64,000 bases of DNA from NCBI RefSeq assembly GCF_011605345.1, contig NZ_JAAOXM010000003.1, positions 248,001-312,000 of the forward strand, in the 5' to 3' direction. This DNA comes from Burkholderia sp. D-99 (GTDB lineage Bacteria; Pseudomonadota; Gammaproteobacteria; Burkholderiales; Burkholderiaceae). Positions 55,751 to 64,000 of this stretch are shown here, piece by piece; the stretch's first letter is position 1; each line of letters starts with the position of its first letter. Under the pieces are notes generated by a model. The model searched no databases, was not told the origin of the DNA, and saw nothing but the letters and a program-made list of their open reading frames with translations. A program made the position numbers and the translations under genes.

Positions 55751-56506
55751 CTACGCACGCACGACCGTCACTCCCGCCGCTTCGATCGGCTTCGTCAACG
55801 CGGCATCGGTTTCCTTTTCGACCACCACGGTGTGCGCCAGCGTGAGCTCGCCGATCACGAACTGTGAGGCCGCGCGCAGCTTCGACTGCGACGCGAGCAC
55901 GACCGTCTCGGCCGCGCGTTCGGCCAGCGCGCGCTTGATCGCCGCTTCCTCGAAATCGCCGGTGCTGAGCCCCGCAACCGGATGCACGCCCGTCACGCCC
56001 ATGAAGTAAAGGTCCGCATGGATGCGTGCAATGCCTTCCATTGCCGCCGCGCCGACGGCGACGATCGAATGCTTGTAGAGCCGCCCGCCGATCAGGATCA
56101 CGTCGATCGACGGATGCGCGGCGAGCGCAACCGCGACACTCGGGCTGTGCGTGACGATCGTCGCGCGCAGGTCGGCCGGCAACTGGCTGACGAGCAGCGC
56201 CGAGGTCGTGCCGCCGTCGACGATCGCCACCTGACCGGGCGCGATCATCTGGGCGGCGCACCGCGCGATACGCCGCTTTTCCGCCGTCTCGAGCGCTTCG
56301 CGCTGCGCGAACGGCGCAACGGCCGGCGATGCAGGCAGCGCACCGCCATGCACGCGCTGCAGCAGGCCCTCGGCCGCGAGCTCGCGCAGGTCGCGACGGA
56401 CGGTGTCTTCGGATACACCGAATTGCGCACTCAACTCGACCGCCAGCACCTGGCCGTCGCGCGCGAGTGCGTCGAGGATCGCTTTCTTGCGTTGTGTCGT
56501 CAGCAT
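55751..56506 (-). CDS. DeoR-family transcriptional repressor
   Basis: 251 residues. N-terminal HTH: RKKAILDALARDGQVLAVELSAQFGVSEDTVRRDLREL, followed by the DeoR effector domain (IVDGGTTSALLVSQL and GGRLYKHSIVAVG). The effector fold binds sugar phosphates in this family, so it probably senses a phosphorylated sugar or nucleoside. ATG at 56506. Divergent from nudK, with repeated TTGCACGAA elements in the promoter region. Confidence 0.9.
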   Translation of the reverse strand: MLTTQRKKAILDALARDGQVLAVELSAQFGVSEDTVRRDLRELAAEGLLQRVHGGALPASPAVAPFAQREALETAEKRRIARCAAQMIAPGQVAIVDGGTTSALLVSQLPADLRATIVTHSPSVAVALAAHPSIDVILIGGRLYKHSIVAVGAAAMEGIARIHADLYFMGVTGVHPVAGLSTGDFEEAAIKRALAERAAETVVLASQSKLRAASQFVIGELTLAHTVVVEKETDAALTKPIEAAGVTVVRA

Positions 56507-56511
56507 CGTGT

Positions 56512-56548
56512 TTGCACGAATTTTCTTGAAATTGCACGAATATGCACG
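56512..56548. promoter_or_regulatory. Direct-repeat operator of the DeoR regulator
   Basis: TTGCACGAA occurs at 56512-56520 and 56532-56540, 20 bp apart, with a third partial ATGCACG at 56542-56548, in the divergent region between the DeoR gene and nudK. Such direct repeats suit DeoR binding. Inferred. Confidence 0.6.
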
Positions 56549-56587
56549 TTACCATGAGCGCCGTCTTTTGTCGAACCGGAGGCTGGG

Positions 56588-57187
56588 ATGGCTGCAACAC
56601 GGGAGCGTGTCCGCATCGTCGATACGACGGTGCTGTCCGATGACTGGTATGTGCTGAAGAAGGTGACGTTCGATTTCCTGCGCCGCGACGGAACGTGGCA
56701 GCGCCTGAGCCGCGAGACCTACGATCGCGGCAACGGCGCGACCATCCTGCTGCGCAATGCCGATACCGGCGACGTGCTGCTGACGCGGCAGTTCCGGATG
56801 CCGGCGTTCGTCAGCGGGCACGACGGCATGCTGCTCGAGGCTGCTGCCGGCCTGCTCGACGACGCGACGCCCGAAGCGCGTATCCGCGCGGAGGCCGAGG
56901 AGGAGACGGGCTATCGCGTGCGCGGCGTGCGCAAGGTGTTCGAGGCATTCATGAGCCCGGGCTCGGTGACGGAGAAGCTGCATTTCTTCGTCGGTGAATA
57001 CGATGCGTCGCTGCGCACGGGCGACGGCGGCGGCGTCGCGGAAGAGGGCGAGGATCTGGAGGTCGTCGAGATGCCGCTGCAGGCGGCGCTGGACGCGATC
57101 GAACGCGGCGAGATCGTCGACGGGAAGACGATCATGCTGCTCCAGTACGTCGCGCTGCGGGAAACCGCCGGCGCGCGCACGGCATGA
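56588..57187 (+). CDS. nudK: GDP-mannose pyrophosphatase NudK (Nudix)
   Basis: 199 residues. Hydrolyses GDP-mannose to GMP and mannose 1-phosphate. The Nudix box lies within GLLDDATPEARIRAEAEEETG; matches to E. coli NudK include VYDRGNGATILL-like (ETYDRGNGATILL), FMSPGSVTEKLHFF and DGKTIMLLQY. The ATG at 56588 is sound. It overlaps the next gene by ATGA. Regulated probably by the divergent DeoR protein. Confidence 0.88.
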   Translation: MAATRERVRIVDTTVLSDDWYVLKKVTFDFLRRDGTWQRLSRETYDRGNGATILLRNADTGDVLLTRQFRMPAFVSGHDGMLLEAAAGLLDDATPEARIRAEAEEETGYRVRGVRKVFEAFMSPGSVTEKLHFFVGEYDASLRTGDGGGVAEEGEDLEVVEMPLQAALDAIERGEIVDGKTIMLLQYVALRETAGARTA

Positions 57188-57564
57188 CGCCGCTGCTCGT
57201 GCTGGTCGCCGGCCCTTATCGCAGCGGCACGGACGGCGACCCCGCGCGCATCGCCGCGAACCTGCACCGGCTGGAGGAGGCGGCGCTCGCCGTGTATCGC
57301 CGCGGGCACGTGCCGATGATCGGCGAGTGGGTGTCGCTGCCGCTCGCCGTCGCGGCCGGGTCGCGACAGGTCGGCGACGCGATCAGCGAGGCGTTCCTGT
57401 ATCCGGCCGCGCACCGGCTGCTGCGCCGCTGCGATGCGGTATGGCGGATCGACGGCGCGTCGCGTGGGGCCGACGCGGATGTCGCCCTCGCGCGGCAGCT
57501 CGGCAAGGCCGTCTATTTCTCGGTCGACGACATTCCGGTCGCGCAGGACGATTCGGATAGCTGA
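57184..57564 (+). CDS. DUF4406-like small protein (nucleoside 2-deoxyribosyltransferase-like fold)
   Basis: 126 residues. Opens MTPLLVLVAGPYRSGTDGDP, resembling the Rossmann-like DUF4406/nucleoside 2-deoxyribosyltransferase family that hydrolyses or moves nucleobases. It is coupled to nudK by a 4-base overlap, so the pair may act in nucleotide salvage or house-cleaning. Catalytic residues were not mapped. Confidence 0.68.
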   Translation: MTPLLVLVAGPYRSGTDGDPARIAANLHRLEEAALAVYRRGHVPMIGEWVSLPLAVAAGSRQVGDAISEAFLYPAAHRLLRRCDAVWRIDGASRGADADVALARQLGKAVYFSVDDIPVAQDDSDS

Positions 57565-57660
57565 ACAGGCGGGGAGGGCCCGGCCATGGCGGTGCGGGTG
57601 GCTTCCCGCATCGCACGCTTGCACGCACTGCTCGCCTGCATCGGCCGCATCGCCCTCATC

Positions 57661-57747
57661 GCCCGAACTGCCCGAACTGCCCGAACTGCCCGAACTGCCC
57701 GAACCGCCCGAACCGCCCGAACCGCCCGAACCGCCCGAACCGCCCGC
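57661..57747. repeat. 9-bp minisatellite (CCGAACTGC / CCGAACCGC)
   Basis: About 9-10 tandem 9-mers; the first four copies are CCGAACTGC and the later five CCGAACCGC, so one T-to-C difference splits the array into two blocks. It gives open frames in several directions (FGRFGQ and RTART repeats) but no translation signals. The rest of the 57565-57859 spacer shows nothing else. Confidence 0.9.
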
Positions 57748-57859
57748 GGCCGGGCGAGCATCGCGTCATGCCGTTGCATCGCGCATGCCGCGCTGCGCGC
57801 GAACCGGCGTATGATCGCGACGCCACTCGCGCACCGCCCGACGCAACCGCCGCCCCGTC

Positions 57860-58732
57860 ATGCCGTTCTCCGATTCCGCCGATTTCACTGCCGCTGCCGC
57901 CGCCGCGCAACGGCCCGCCGATCTCGTCGCCTCCGCCGTTGCTGCGCTCGCGCGCGCCGACGCATTGCTCGTGACGGCCGGCGCCGGTATCGGCGTCGAT
58001 TCCGGGTTGCCCGATTTTCGCGGCACGGACGGCTTCTGGCGCGCGTATCCGGCGCTGCGCCACGAGCGTTTCGAATTCCACGAGATCGCATCGCCACAGG
58101 CGTTCCGCGCGCGCACGGAGCTCGCGTGGGGCTTTTACGGGCATCGTCTCGCGCTTTACCGTGCGACGGTGCCGCATGCGGGCTTCGCGATCCTGCGCCG
58201 CTGGATCGACGCGATGCCGAACGGCGGCTTCGTGCTGACGAGCAACGTCGACGGCCAGTTCCAGAAAGCCGGCTTCGATCCGGCGCGGATCGTCGAGATC
58301 CACGGTTCGATCCACGCAATGCAGTGCCTGCGCCCCTGCACGGACGACACCTGGGATGCGGCGTCGTTCGTGCCGGACGTCGACGAAGCCACCTGCCGCC
58401 TCGTCGGCGAAATGCCGCGTTGCCCGCGCTGCGGCGGCCTCGCGCGGCCGAACATCTTGATGTTCGGCGACACCGGCTGGCTCGGTGCGCGCTACGACGC
58501 GCAGGAACGCGCGCTGGAAGACTGGATCGCGCGGGCCGGGCGTGTCGCCGTGGTCGAGATCGGCGCGGGCACCGCGATCCCGACCGTGCGCCTGCTGAGT
58601 GAACGGCTCGGTGCCGACGTGATCCGCATCAACGCGCGCGAGGCGCATGCGCGCCGTGCGGACGTGATCGGCTTGAAGGGCGGCGCGCTGGCGGCGCTGA
58701 GCGCGCTCGACGCAGCCTGGCGACGAGCGTGA
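57860..58732 (+). CDS. Sir2-family NAD-dependent protein deacylase
   Basis: 290 residues. Sir2 motifs: TAGAGIGVDSGLPDFRGTDG (NAD binding), TSNVDGQFQKAG, the catalytic His in EIHGSI, and zinc cysteines CLRPC and CPRCGG. The GAGIS motif reads GAGIG here, an unusual substitution at the position normally Ser. The C-terminal IGAGTAIPTVR matches the final NAD site (usually GTSL). Predicted to be a deacylase or ADP-ribosyl-type enzyme; the substrate is unknown. Confidence 0.82.
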   Translation: MPFSDSADFTAAAAAAQRPADLVASAVAALARADALLVTAGAGIGVDSGLPDFRGTDGFWRAYPALRHERFEFHEIASPQAFRARTELAWGFYGHRLALYRATVPHAGFAILRRWIDAMPNGGFVLTSNVDGQFQKAGFDPARIVEIHGSIHAMQCLRPCTDDTWDAASFVPDVDEATCRLVGEMPRCPRCGGLARPNILMFGDTGWLGARYDAQERALEDWIARAGRVAVVEIGAGTAIPTVRLLSERLGADVIRINAREAHARRADVIGLKGGALAALSALDAAWRRA

Positions 58733-58882
58733 ACGTGTGGGTACCCGCCACGTGAACGGGCGGGCATCCGCCGGCGGTCGCCGTTGCAGGCGCGAGGCGA
58801 ATCCGCATACAGTTCAGCCAGTGCCGACCGCACACGCGCCGCACGCATGCGGCAACGGACTTCGCCCCGGGCGACCGGGGCC

Positions 58883-58902
58883 GGCGGCTGAATCCAGCCG
58901 CC
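58883..58902 (+). promoter_or_regulatory. Perfect 8-bp hairpin upstream of crcB
   Basis: GGCGGCTG-AATC-CAGCCGCC, 20 bases before the crcB start. It lacks a T-run, so it is a leader or attenuator-like element rather than a terminator. No known fluoride-riboswitch core was recognised around it. Confidence 0.5.
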
Positions 58903-58921
58903 TCATCGACCGGGAGCGCCT

Positions 58922-59308
58922 TTGTTCTATTCGATCGTCGCGATCTTCGTCGGCGCCGGGCTCGGCGCGTTGCTGCGCTGGTTCCTGAGTCTCGCGCTCA
59001 ACGAATTCTTTCCCGCCGTGCCGCTCGGCACGCTCGCCGCGAACCTGATCGGCGGCTACGTGATCGGCATCGCCGCCGTCGTGTTCACGACCCGCGTCGG
59101 GTTGCCGCCCGAGTGGCGGCTGTTCGTGATCACGGGCTTTCTCGGCGGCCTCACGACGTTCTCGACCTATTCGGCCGAAGTGATGACGCATGCGCTGCAG
59201 GGCGAATTCGGATGGGCGTTTGCGGTGGCTGCCCTACACTTGACTGGATCGTTCGCGCTGACGGCGCTCGGCATGTGGACCGCGCGCGCGTGGCTCGCGG
59301 CGGCCTGA
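58922..59308 (+). CDS. crcB: Fluoride channel CrcB (Fluc)
   Basis: 128 residues, four membrane helices. The motifs [27 protein letters not shown] and [15 protein letters not shown] match CrcB/Fluc channels that export F-. The start is TTG at 58922 preceded by GGGAG. It is followed 23 bases later by a DUF190 gene, a common partner of crcB. Confidence 0.9.
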   Translation: MFYSIVAIFVGAGLGALLRWFLSLALNEFFPAVPLGTLAANLIGGYVIGIAAVVFTTRVGLPPEWRLFVITGFLGGLTTFSTYSAEVMTHALQGEFGWAFAVAALHLTGSFALTALGMWTARAWLAAA

Positions 59309-59331
59309 GCGTGCCGCCATCGGAGGGAGCG

Positions 59332-59682
59332 ATGGACAGGATCTTCTTGCGCTTCTATGTGCACGAGCAGCATCGGCTGCACTGGAAGCCGCTGTGGGAA
59401 TGGCTGCTGGAGGAGGCGAGCCGGATGGGCGTCGCGGGCGGTTCCGCGTTTCGCGCGATGGCGGGTTTCGGCCAGCATCGCGTGCTGCACGAGGACCGCT
59501 TCTTCGAACTGCAGGGGTCGCTCGCGATCGAGGTCGAATTCATCGTCACCGAGGACGAGGCGCAGCGCTTGCTCGATCGGCTGTCGCAGGAGAAGGTGCG
59601 CGTGTGCTACGCGATGATGCCGGCGCGCTTCGGCGTGATCGACACGCTCGGCGCACCGCCGGCGCAGGGGCCGGCGGCGTAG
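59332..59682 (+). CDS. DUF190-family (PII-like) protein
   Basis: 116 residues. LRFYVHEQHRLHWKPLWEWLLEEA and the beta-rich FFELQGSLAIEVEFIV match DUF190 proteins, which share the PII-like fold and often neighbour crcB. The ATG at 59332 has a GGAGGGAG ribosome site. Predicted to modulate fluoride export; the ligand is unknown. Confidence 0.82.
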   Translation: MDRIFLRFYVHEQHRLHWKPLWEWLLEEASRMGVAGGSAFRAMAGFGQHRVLHEDRFFELQGSLAIEVEFIVTEDEAQRLLDRLSQEKVRVCYAMMPARFGVIDTLGAPPAQGPAA

Positions 59683-59694
59683 GGTGCGACGGCG

Positions 59695-60267
59695 TCAGAT
59701 GCCGAACATCGTCAGCGACACGGCGGCGCGTGTAACGACCATCAGCAGCACCTGCACGATCACGAACAGCAGGATCGGCGACAGGTCGATGCCGCCGAGG
59801 TTCGGGATGATGCGGCGCAGCGGGTTCAGGAACGGCGCGGTGAGCTGGTAGAGGATCGGCATGGCCGGCGAGCGCGGGTTGAGCCACGACAGCAGCGCCA
59901 TCAGGATCGTCATCCAGATCACGAGATTGAGCGCCCACTTCAGGACGGTGAGCAGCGCGACCACGACGAGCGTCGCGATCACCGCGGCCGGGTCGAAGCC
60001 GGCCATTACGACCATCAGCACGACGTAGATGAGCGCGGTGAGGAGGGCTGCGACGACGCTGGCCCAGTCGATGCCGCGCACGCCCGGGATCACGCGGCGC
60101 AGCGGCAGCACGAGCCAGTTGGTCGCTTGCAGCACGGCCTGCGTGACGGGGTTGTACGGCGGCACGCGGACGGCCTGCATCCAGACGCGCAGGATCAGCG
60201 CGGCGCCGAACAGCGTGAAGACGGTATTGAGCAGAAAACGGGCGATCTCGCCGAACATCGTTGGCAT
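59695..60267 (-). CDS. YggT-family membrane protein
   Basis: 190 residues, with two YggT-like membrane units (repeated LPLRRVIPGVRGIDWASV and LNPLRRIIPNLGGIDLSP). Integral membrane protein of unknown function, often near proC; here it neighbours a DUF2520 gene. The start ATG at 60267 may be replaced by an ATG at 60258. Confidence 0.85.
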   Translation of the reverse strand: MPTMFGEIARFLLNTVFTLFGAALILRVWMQAVRVPPYNPVTQAVLQATNWLVLPLRRVIPGVRGIDWASVVAALLTALIYVVLMVVMAGFDPAAVIATLVVVALLTVLKWALNLVIWMTILMALLSWLNPRSPAMPILYQLTAPFLNPLRRIIPNLGGIDLSPILLFVIVQVLLMVVTRAAVSLTMFGI

Positions 60268-60333
60268 CCTTTTTATACAGTCAGTAGCGTGCGGCCGCCA
60301 ACGCCGGATGGCGGCGCATCGGCCGACACCTTA

Positions 60334-61263
60334 TCACGCCTCGTCTTGCGACGGGGAGGGGTGCGCGGCCATGCGCGCGAGTGACGTTTCGACGGCTTCG
60401 GCGAGCGCCGGCAGCGATGCCGGCGGCGTGGCGCGCTGCGCCGCGAGCGCGACCGCGCGGCGCGTCAGCAGCGCGTACAGCGTCGCGTGATCGCCGCCGC
60501 GCGTTTCAAGCAGTGCCAACTGGCGTTCGACGATGCCTGTATCGCCGCGCGACACCGGGCCCGAGAGCGCGTTCGCGAGCCCCTTGTCGCGCGCGGTCTC
60601 GATCGTGCCTGCCAGCATCGGCAGCAGCGCGCGCAGCGCGGCTTCCTCGTCGAAACCGAGGCCGCGCCATAGCTCGACCGCTTCCGCCAGCCCGCACAGT
60701 GCGAAGCTCGCCGCGTAGTGCGCAGCCGCGTGATAGAGCATCCGGCCGCCGGCCGGAATCGACAGCGGGTGGCAGCCGAGTGCGGCAGCAAGTCGCATCA
60801 GCGTCGCATGCAGCGCGCCGTCGGCTTCGATCGTGACCGAGCAGCCGTCGATGCGGGCGAGGTCGGCGTCGGTGCCGCCGAACAGGTAGAGTGGATGGAA
60901 GCCGCCGGTGGCCGTGCCTTGCTGCTGCGCCGGATCGAGCAGTGCGACCGGCGACGCGCCGCTGCAGTGAACGACGGCCTGCCGTGCGGCACGCGAGGTG
61001 TCGAAGCGCAGCGCCGCGGCGGTCGACGCGAGATGGTCGTCGGGCACCGTCAGGAAGATCAGGTCGGCGGCGTCGGCGACCTGCTGCGGCGTGTCGACCG
61101 CGTGGCAGCCGTCGATGCGTGCGGCGAGGGCCGCGGCCGATGCGGGCGTGCGGCTCGCGATCGCGACGACCGGAAAGCCGGCTTGCGCGAAGCGCTGCGC
61201 GACACAGCGTGCGAGACGGCCGGCGCCGATGAAGCCGAGGCGGGGTGTGTCGGGGAGGGACAT
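60334..61263 (-). CDS. Rossmann-fold/DUF2520 domain protein
   Basis: 309 residues. N-terminal dinucleotide-binding Rossmann fold (RLGFIGAGRLARCVAQRFAQ) and a C-terminal DUF2520 domain (FALCGLAEAVELWRGLGF, AALRALLPMLAGTIE). The family resembles ProC-like reductases but is uncharacterised. The ATG at 61263 is taken over a longer frame with poor start. Divergent from the exported Pro/Tyr-rich protein. Confidence 0.85.
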   Translation of the reverse strand: MSLPDTPRLGFIGAGRLARCVAQRFAQAGFPVVAIASRTPASAAALAARIDGCHAVDTPQQVADAADLIFLTVPDDHLASTAAALRFDTSRAARQAVVHCSGASPVALLDPAQQQGTATGGFHPLYLFGGTDADLARIDGCSVTIEADGALHATLMRLAAALGCHPLSIPAGGRMLYHAAAHYAASFALCGLAEAVELWRGLGFDEEAALRALLPMLAGTIETARDKGLANALSGPVSRGDTGIVERQLALLETRGGDHATLYALLTRRAVALAAQRATPPASLPALAEAVETSLARMAAHPSPSQDEA

Positions 61264-61778
61264 GGCAGCGGACGTAAGCGAAAACGAAGCAACCGCCAGT
61301 ATCGCAGGAATGACGACGGGGCCGCGACAGCGCAATGGCCGCGCGGACACGTGCCTGGCCGACCGGTAGGCGGCGCGATCGACGCGTGGTTCAGCGTGCG
61401 GCTTCGCGGTCGATTCACGATCCTGGAATCCGACCCTGAAACATATCGCGCCCGTATCCCGCTTGAAATGTCGGCATCTTGTCTCAAATTTGTAATCGTT
61501 GATTACGGTCGCGTGCCCGCCACGCGCGCCGTATCCGGTAAGACTGACCGGCCATGATGTTGCGACCCGACTCGTCGGACGGAATCGCGCGGCCCGCAAG
61601 GGTCGTCGCAGGCGCTGCGAGCCACGCCGCACGGCGGCTCCGGCCGTGTGCAATTGCAATTTGCAACAAATGCGCGATACGCGAGGGGCGGGTTTTCGCT
61701 ACATTGCTTCCATGCGACGTGCATGCCCGCCGTTGCCGACAGGGGCGCACAAAATACCGCTCCAGCAGGAGAATCGAA
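61264..61778. other. Gene-free intergenic region
   Basis: 515 bases between divergent genes. Two short AT-rich patches (about 61435-61505 and 61650-61665) could include promoters. No coding feature or known RNA motif was identified. Confidence 0.5.
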
Positions 61779-62084
61779 GTGAAAAAGCTCATTCCGTTCA
61801 TCGCCGCCGCCGCGCTGGGCCTGGGTGCCGCAAGCGCTGCGCAGGCTCACGTGTCGATCGGGGTCGGCATCGGTATCCCGGTCGCGCCCGCGTATCCCGT
61901 CTATGCACCGCCGCCGCCCGTGTACTACGCGCCGCCGCCTCCGCCCGTCTATTACGCGCCGGCGCCGGCCTACTACGCACCGCCGCCCGCCGTGGTCGTC
62001 GGCGGCTATGGCGGCTACTACGGTCGCCCGTACTGGCGCCATGGTTACGGCGGCTGGGGCCATCACGGCTACTGGCGTCGCTGA
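61779..62084 (+). CDS. Small exported proline/tyrosine-rich protein
   Basis: 101 residues. A signal peptide (FIAAAALGLGAASAAQAH) precedes Pro/Tyr-rich repeats (PPPPVYYAPP, PVYYAPAPAYYAPP) and a glycine/tyrosine/histidine-rich end (GYGGYYGRP, HGYGGWGHHG). The composition suggests a disordered envelope protein; it resembles small YXWGXW-type proteins of Burkholderia. Start GTG at 61779 with an AGGAG site. A strong terminator follows. Confidence 0.65.
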   Translation: MKKLIPFIAAAALGLGAASAAQAHVSIGVGIGIPVAPAYPVYAPPPPVYYAPPPPPVYYAPAPAYYAPPPAVVVGGYGGYYGRPYWRHGYGGWGHHGYWRR

Positions 62085-62114
62085 TTCGTCCCGCGCGGCC
62101 TGACCGCGCGTGGC

Positions 62115-62155
62115 AAAACGGCGCAACGTCCCGAGCGGGGCGTTGCGCCGTTTTT
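62115..62155 (+). terminator. Rho-independent terminator
   Basis: AAAACGGCGCAACG, a short loop, CGTTGCGCCGTTTTT. The stem is nearly perfect with a T-run; it ends the exported-protein transcript and could also stop the convergent LysE gene. Confidence 0.88.
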
Positions 62156-62207
62156 CTTTTGGGCCGTCGCCCGGACTCGGTGAGCGGCCCGTGCAGGCCG
62201 GCTTCGA

Positions 62208-62876
62208 CTACACCGCGTGCACGATCAGGTCGCGGTAGCCGCCGACGATCACGCTGTACGAGAAATACGCGAACAGCAGCGCCGACGCGATGTGACAGGC
62301 GCGCATCAGCCCGGCGCCCGCGCGCTTGCGGCCCTGGCTCGCGAGCGTGCACATGAACAGCGTCCACGCGAGGCCGCCGAGGAAAAAACCTGACAGGAAC
62401 ACCGACGCGGTGGCCGGCGTCGTCGCGCCGGCTTTCGCGATCAGCGCGCCGCCGACCGCCGCGAACCACAGGATCGCGCTCGGCGACGACATCGCGAGCA
62501 GCATGCCGCGCAGGAAACTGCGCCGCGCGCTCGCACGCGGCTGCGGCGTATCCTCGGCATCGTCGCCGGCCGCGCTGGCCGGCGCCAGTGCTTCCCGCGC
62601 CATCTTCCACGTGAGGAACAGCAGCACGGCGCCGCCGCCGATCCACACGATCCAGCGCACCGGCTCGAACTGCAGCAGCACGGCCATCCCCGCGAGCGCG
62701 AGCGCCGCATAGACGAGATCGCCGACGCACGATCCGATGCCGAGCCAGAAGCCTGGCCGGAAGCCGTGCGACAGCGTCAGCGACAGCATCGCGACGTTCA
62801 CGAGGCCGATGTCGAGACAGAGCGACAGCGACAGAAAGAAGCCGTCGGACAGCATGGAGGCGGGCGGAAAGGTCAT
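62208..62876 (-). CDS. LysE-family transporter
   Basis: 222 residues with about six membrane segments; FWLGIGSCVGDLVYAALALAG and MAVLLQFEPVRWIVWIGGG match LysE/RhtB-like exporters. A SPSAILWFAAVGGALI segment replaces the usual NP motif. The ATG at 62876 is favoured over a longer GTG. Substrate unknown. Confidence 0.8.
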   Translation of the reverse strand: MTFPPASMLSDGFFLSLSLCLDIGLVNVAMLSLTLSHGFRPGFWLGIGSCVGDLVYAALALAGMAVLLQFEPVRWIVWIGGGAVLLFLTWKMAREALAPASAAGDDAEDTPQPRASARRSFLRGMLLAMSSPSAILWFAAVGGALIAKAGATTPATASVFLSGFFLGGLAWTLFMCTLASQGRKRAGAGLMRACHIASALLFAYFSYSVIVGGYRDLIVHAV

Positions 62877-62934
62877 CTTCGTTGTTCTTGTCGCGAGGGC
62901 AATCCACGGGCCGGCGGGCGCCGGCCGCATGGCA

Positions 62935-64000
62935 TCAGAGTCCGATCTCCTGCCAGAGCCGGTCGACGCGCGCCTTCACGGCGGCATCCATCTCGATCGG
63001 GCGGCCCCATTCGCGGCTGGTCTCGCCGGGCCACTTGTTGGTCGCGTCGAGCCCCATCTTCGAGCCGAGGCCGGCCACCGGCGATGCGAAATCGAGATAA
63101 TCGATCGGCGTGCTGTCGACCATCACCGTGTCGCGCACGGGGTCGACGCGCGTCGTGATCGCCCAGATCACTTCCTTCCAGTCGCGGATGTTCACGTCCT
63201 CGTCGACGACCACGATGAACTTCGTATACATGAACTGCCGCAGGAAGCTCCACACGCCGAACATCACGCGCTTCGCGTGGCCCGCGTAGCTCTTCTTCAT
63301 CTGGACGATGGCCATCCGGTAGCTGCAGCCTTCGGGCGGCAGGTAGAAGTCGGTGATCTCCGTGAACTGCTTCTGCAGCAGCGGCACGAACACCTCGTTG
63401 AGCGCGACGCCGAGCACCGCGGGCTCGTCGGGCGGCTTGCCCGTGTAGGTCGAGTGGTAGATCGCGTCGCGGCGCATCGTGATGCGCTCGACGGTGAACA
63501 CGGGGAACCACTCCTGCTCGTTGTAATAGCCGGTGTGGTCGCCGTACGGGCCTTCGAGCGCGTGCTCGTACGTGGCGGACGCGTTGCCGGCCGGGCGCGG
63601 CGGTGCGCCGGCCGGGGCGGGGGCGGGGCTGCCTTCCTGCGGATAAATGAAGCCTTCGAGCACGATCTCCGCGCGCGCGGGCACCTGCAGCGTGTCGACG
63701 CCGGGCGTCAGGCACTTCGCGAGTTCCGTGCGGCTGCCGCGCAGCAGGCCGGCGAACTGGTACTCGGACAGCGAATCGGGCACGGGCGTCACCGCGCCGA
63801 GCGTCGTGGCCGGATCGGCGCCGAGCACGACCGCGACCGGGTACGGCTTGCCGGGGTTCTGCAGCGCGAATTCACGGAAGTCGAGTGCGCCGCCGCGATG
63901 CGCGAGCCAGCGCATGATCAGCTTGTTGCGGCCGATCAGCTGCTGGCGGTAGATGCCGAGATTCTGGCGCGACTTGTTCGGCCCGCGCGTGACCGTCAGG
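62935..64000 (-). CDS. ubiD: UbiD-family decarboxylase (5' end beyond window)
   Basis: The frame continues from 62935 to the right edge, so the N-terminus is missing; about 354 residues are present. UbiD decarboxylates 4-hydroxy-3-polyprenylbenzoate using prenylated FMN in ubiquinone synthesis. Visible family segments: [51 protein letters not shown] and [20 protein letters not shown]. The Glu-Arg-Glu catalytic set cannot be fully checked because of truncation. The symbol is used because the match is strong. Confidence 0.92.
   Translation of the reverse strand, partial: LTVTRGPNKSRQNLGIYRQQLIGRNKLIMRWLAHRGGALDFREFALQNPGKPYPVAVVLGADPATTLGAVTPVPDSLSEYQFAGLLRGSRTELAKCLTPGVDTLQVPARAEIVLEGFIYPQEGSPAPAPAGAPPRPAGNASATYEHALEGPYGDHTGYYNEQEWFPVFTVERITMRRDAIYHSTYTGKPPDEPAVLGVALNEVFVPLLQKQFTEITDFYLPPEGCSYRMAIVQMKKSYAGHAKRVMFGVWSFLRQFMYTKFIVVVDEDVNIRDWKEVIWAITTRVDPVRDTVMVDSTPIDYLDFASPVAGLGSKMGLDATNKWPGETSREWGRPIEMDAAVKARVDRLWQEIGL

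Noticed and set aside
55454..56009. HIR/HPT repeat protein
   Set aside because: Open frames across the minisatellite exist in all six frames and lack translation signals.
58750..58921. Fluoride riboswitch upstream of crcB
   Set aside because: The conserved core was not found; only a simple hairpin is present.

Overview
The window is about 64 kb of high-GC DNA that reads as a Burkholderia chromosome, most probably the Burkholderia cepacia complex. The basis is gene content and order (waaC-kdoO-waaA next to a contiguous ureDABCEFG and urtABCDE block, hemN, uppP, trmB, a UbiD decarboxylase), GC-rich third codon positions, and frequent GTG/TTG starts. Assignments come from reading motifs; no database search was possible.

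Left part (1-23.9 kb), ordinary core genome. A truncated polysaccharide flippase and a phosphomannomutase/phosphoglucomutase are followed by inner-core LPS genes: heptosyltransferase WaaC, the Kdo 3-hydroxylase KdoO, and Kdo transferase WaaA. Convergent to these lies a nitrogen-scavenging block on the minus strand: a five-gene urea ABC transporter (urtABCDE, with a well-matched sigma-54 promoter) and the full urease operon (ureDABCEFG). The transporter brings urea in, UreABC hydrolyses it, and UreDEFG load nickel. A rhodanese, a Pcm-like methyltransferase, hemN, a YkgJ-type cysteine-cluster protein, a DUF1439 lipoprotein, uppP and trmB follow.

Accessory region (about 23.96-37.05 kb). A tRNA-Gly(CCC) locus has been split. 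Its 3' end and terminator remain at 23.88-23.96 kb. A complete copy with its own promoter stands at 31.63-31.75 kb. A truncated 5' half with a homologous promoter lies at 37.05-37.13 kb. The left island (23.96-31.65 kb) has a 24-bp direct repeat at its ends and a tyrosine integrase beside the tRNA. It carries a DUF4062-like protein, a hairpin-dense gene-free stretch, a DUF6680-like protein, broken nuclease and resolvase genes, an HNH endonuclease, two small exported proteins and an XRE regulator. The right block (31.7-37.05 kb) has no integrase. It holds a ScaI-like restriction-modification pair, three small DNA-binding regulators with one clear 13-bp inverted-repeat operator, and decayed HEPN-like sequence. 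These blocks are lower in GC and look like defence and mobile-element cargo.

Right part (37.2-64 kb). This has core and species-variable genes: an SGNH hydrolase, a lipoprotein, a LuxR regulator facing an uncharacterised four-gene envelope cassette (cupredoxin-like protein, LVIVD-repeat lipoprotein, zinc phospholipase C/P1-nuclease-like protein, polytopic membrane protein), and an AraC regulator. After these come a D-tartrate-dehydratase-like enolase, LysE and SMR transporters, and a LysR-controlled MFS/CoA-transferase/decarboxylase cassette. A split chromate transporter, a DeoR regulator divergent from nudK, a Sir2 protein, crcB with a DUF190 gene, YggT, a DUF2520 protein, an exported Pro/Tyr-rich protein, a second LysE protein and the C-terminal part of ubiD complete the window. 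Two unrelated 9-bp minisatellites lie at 55.5 and 57.7 kb.
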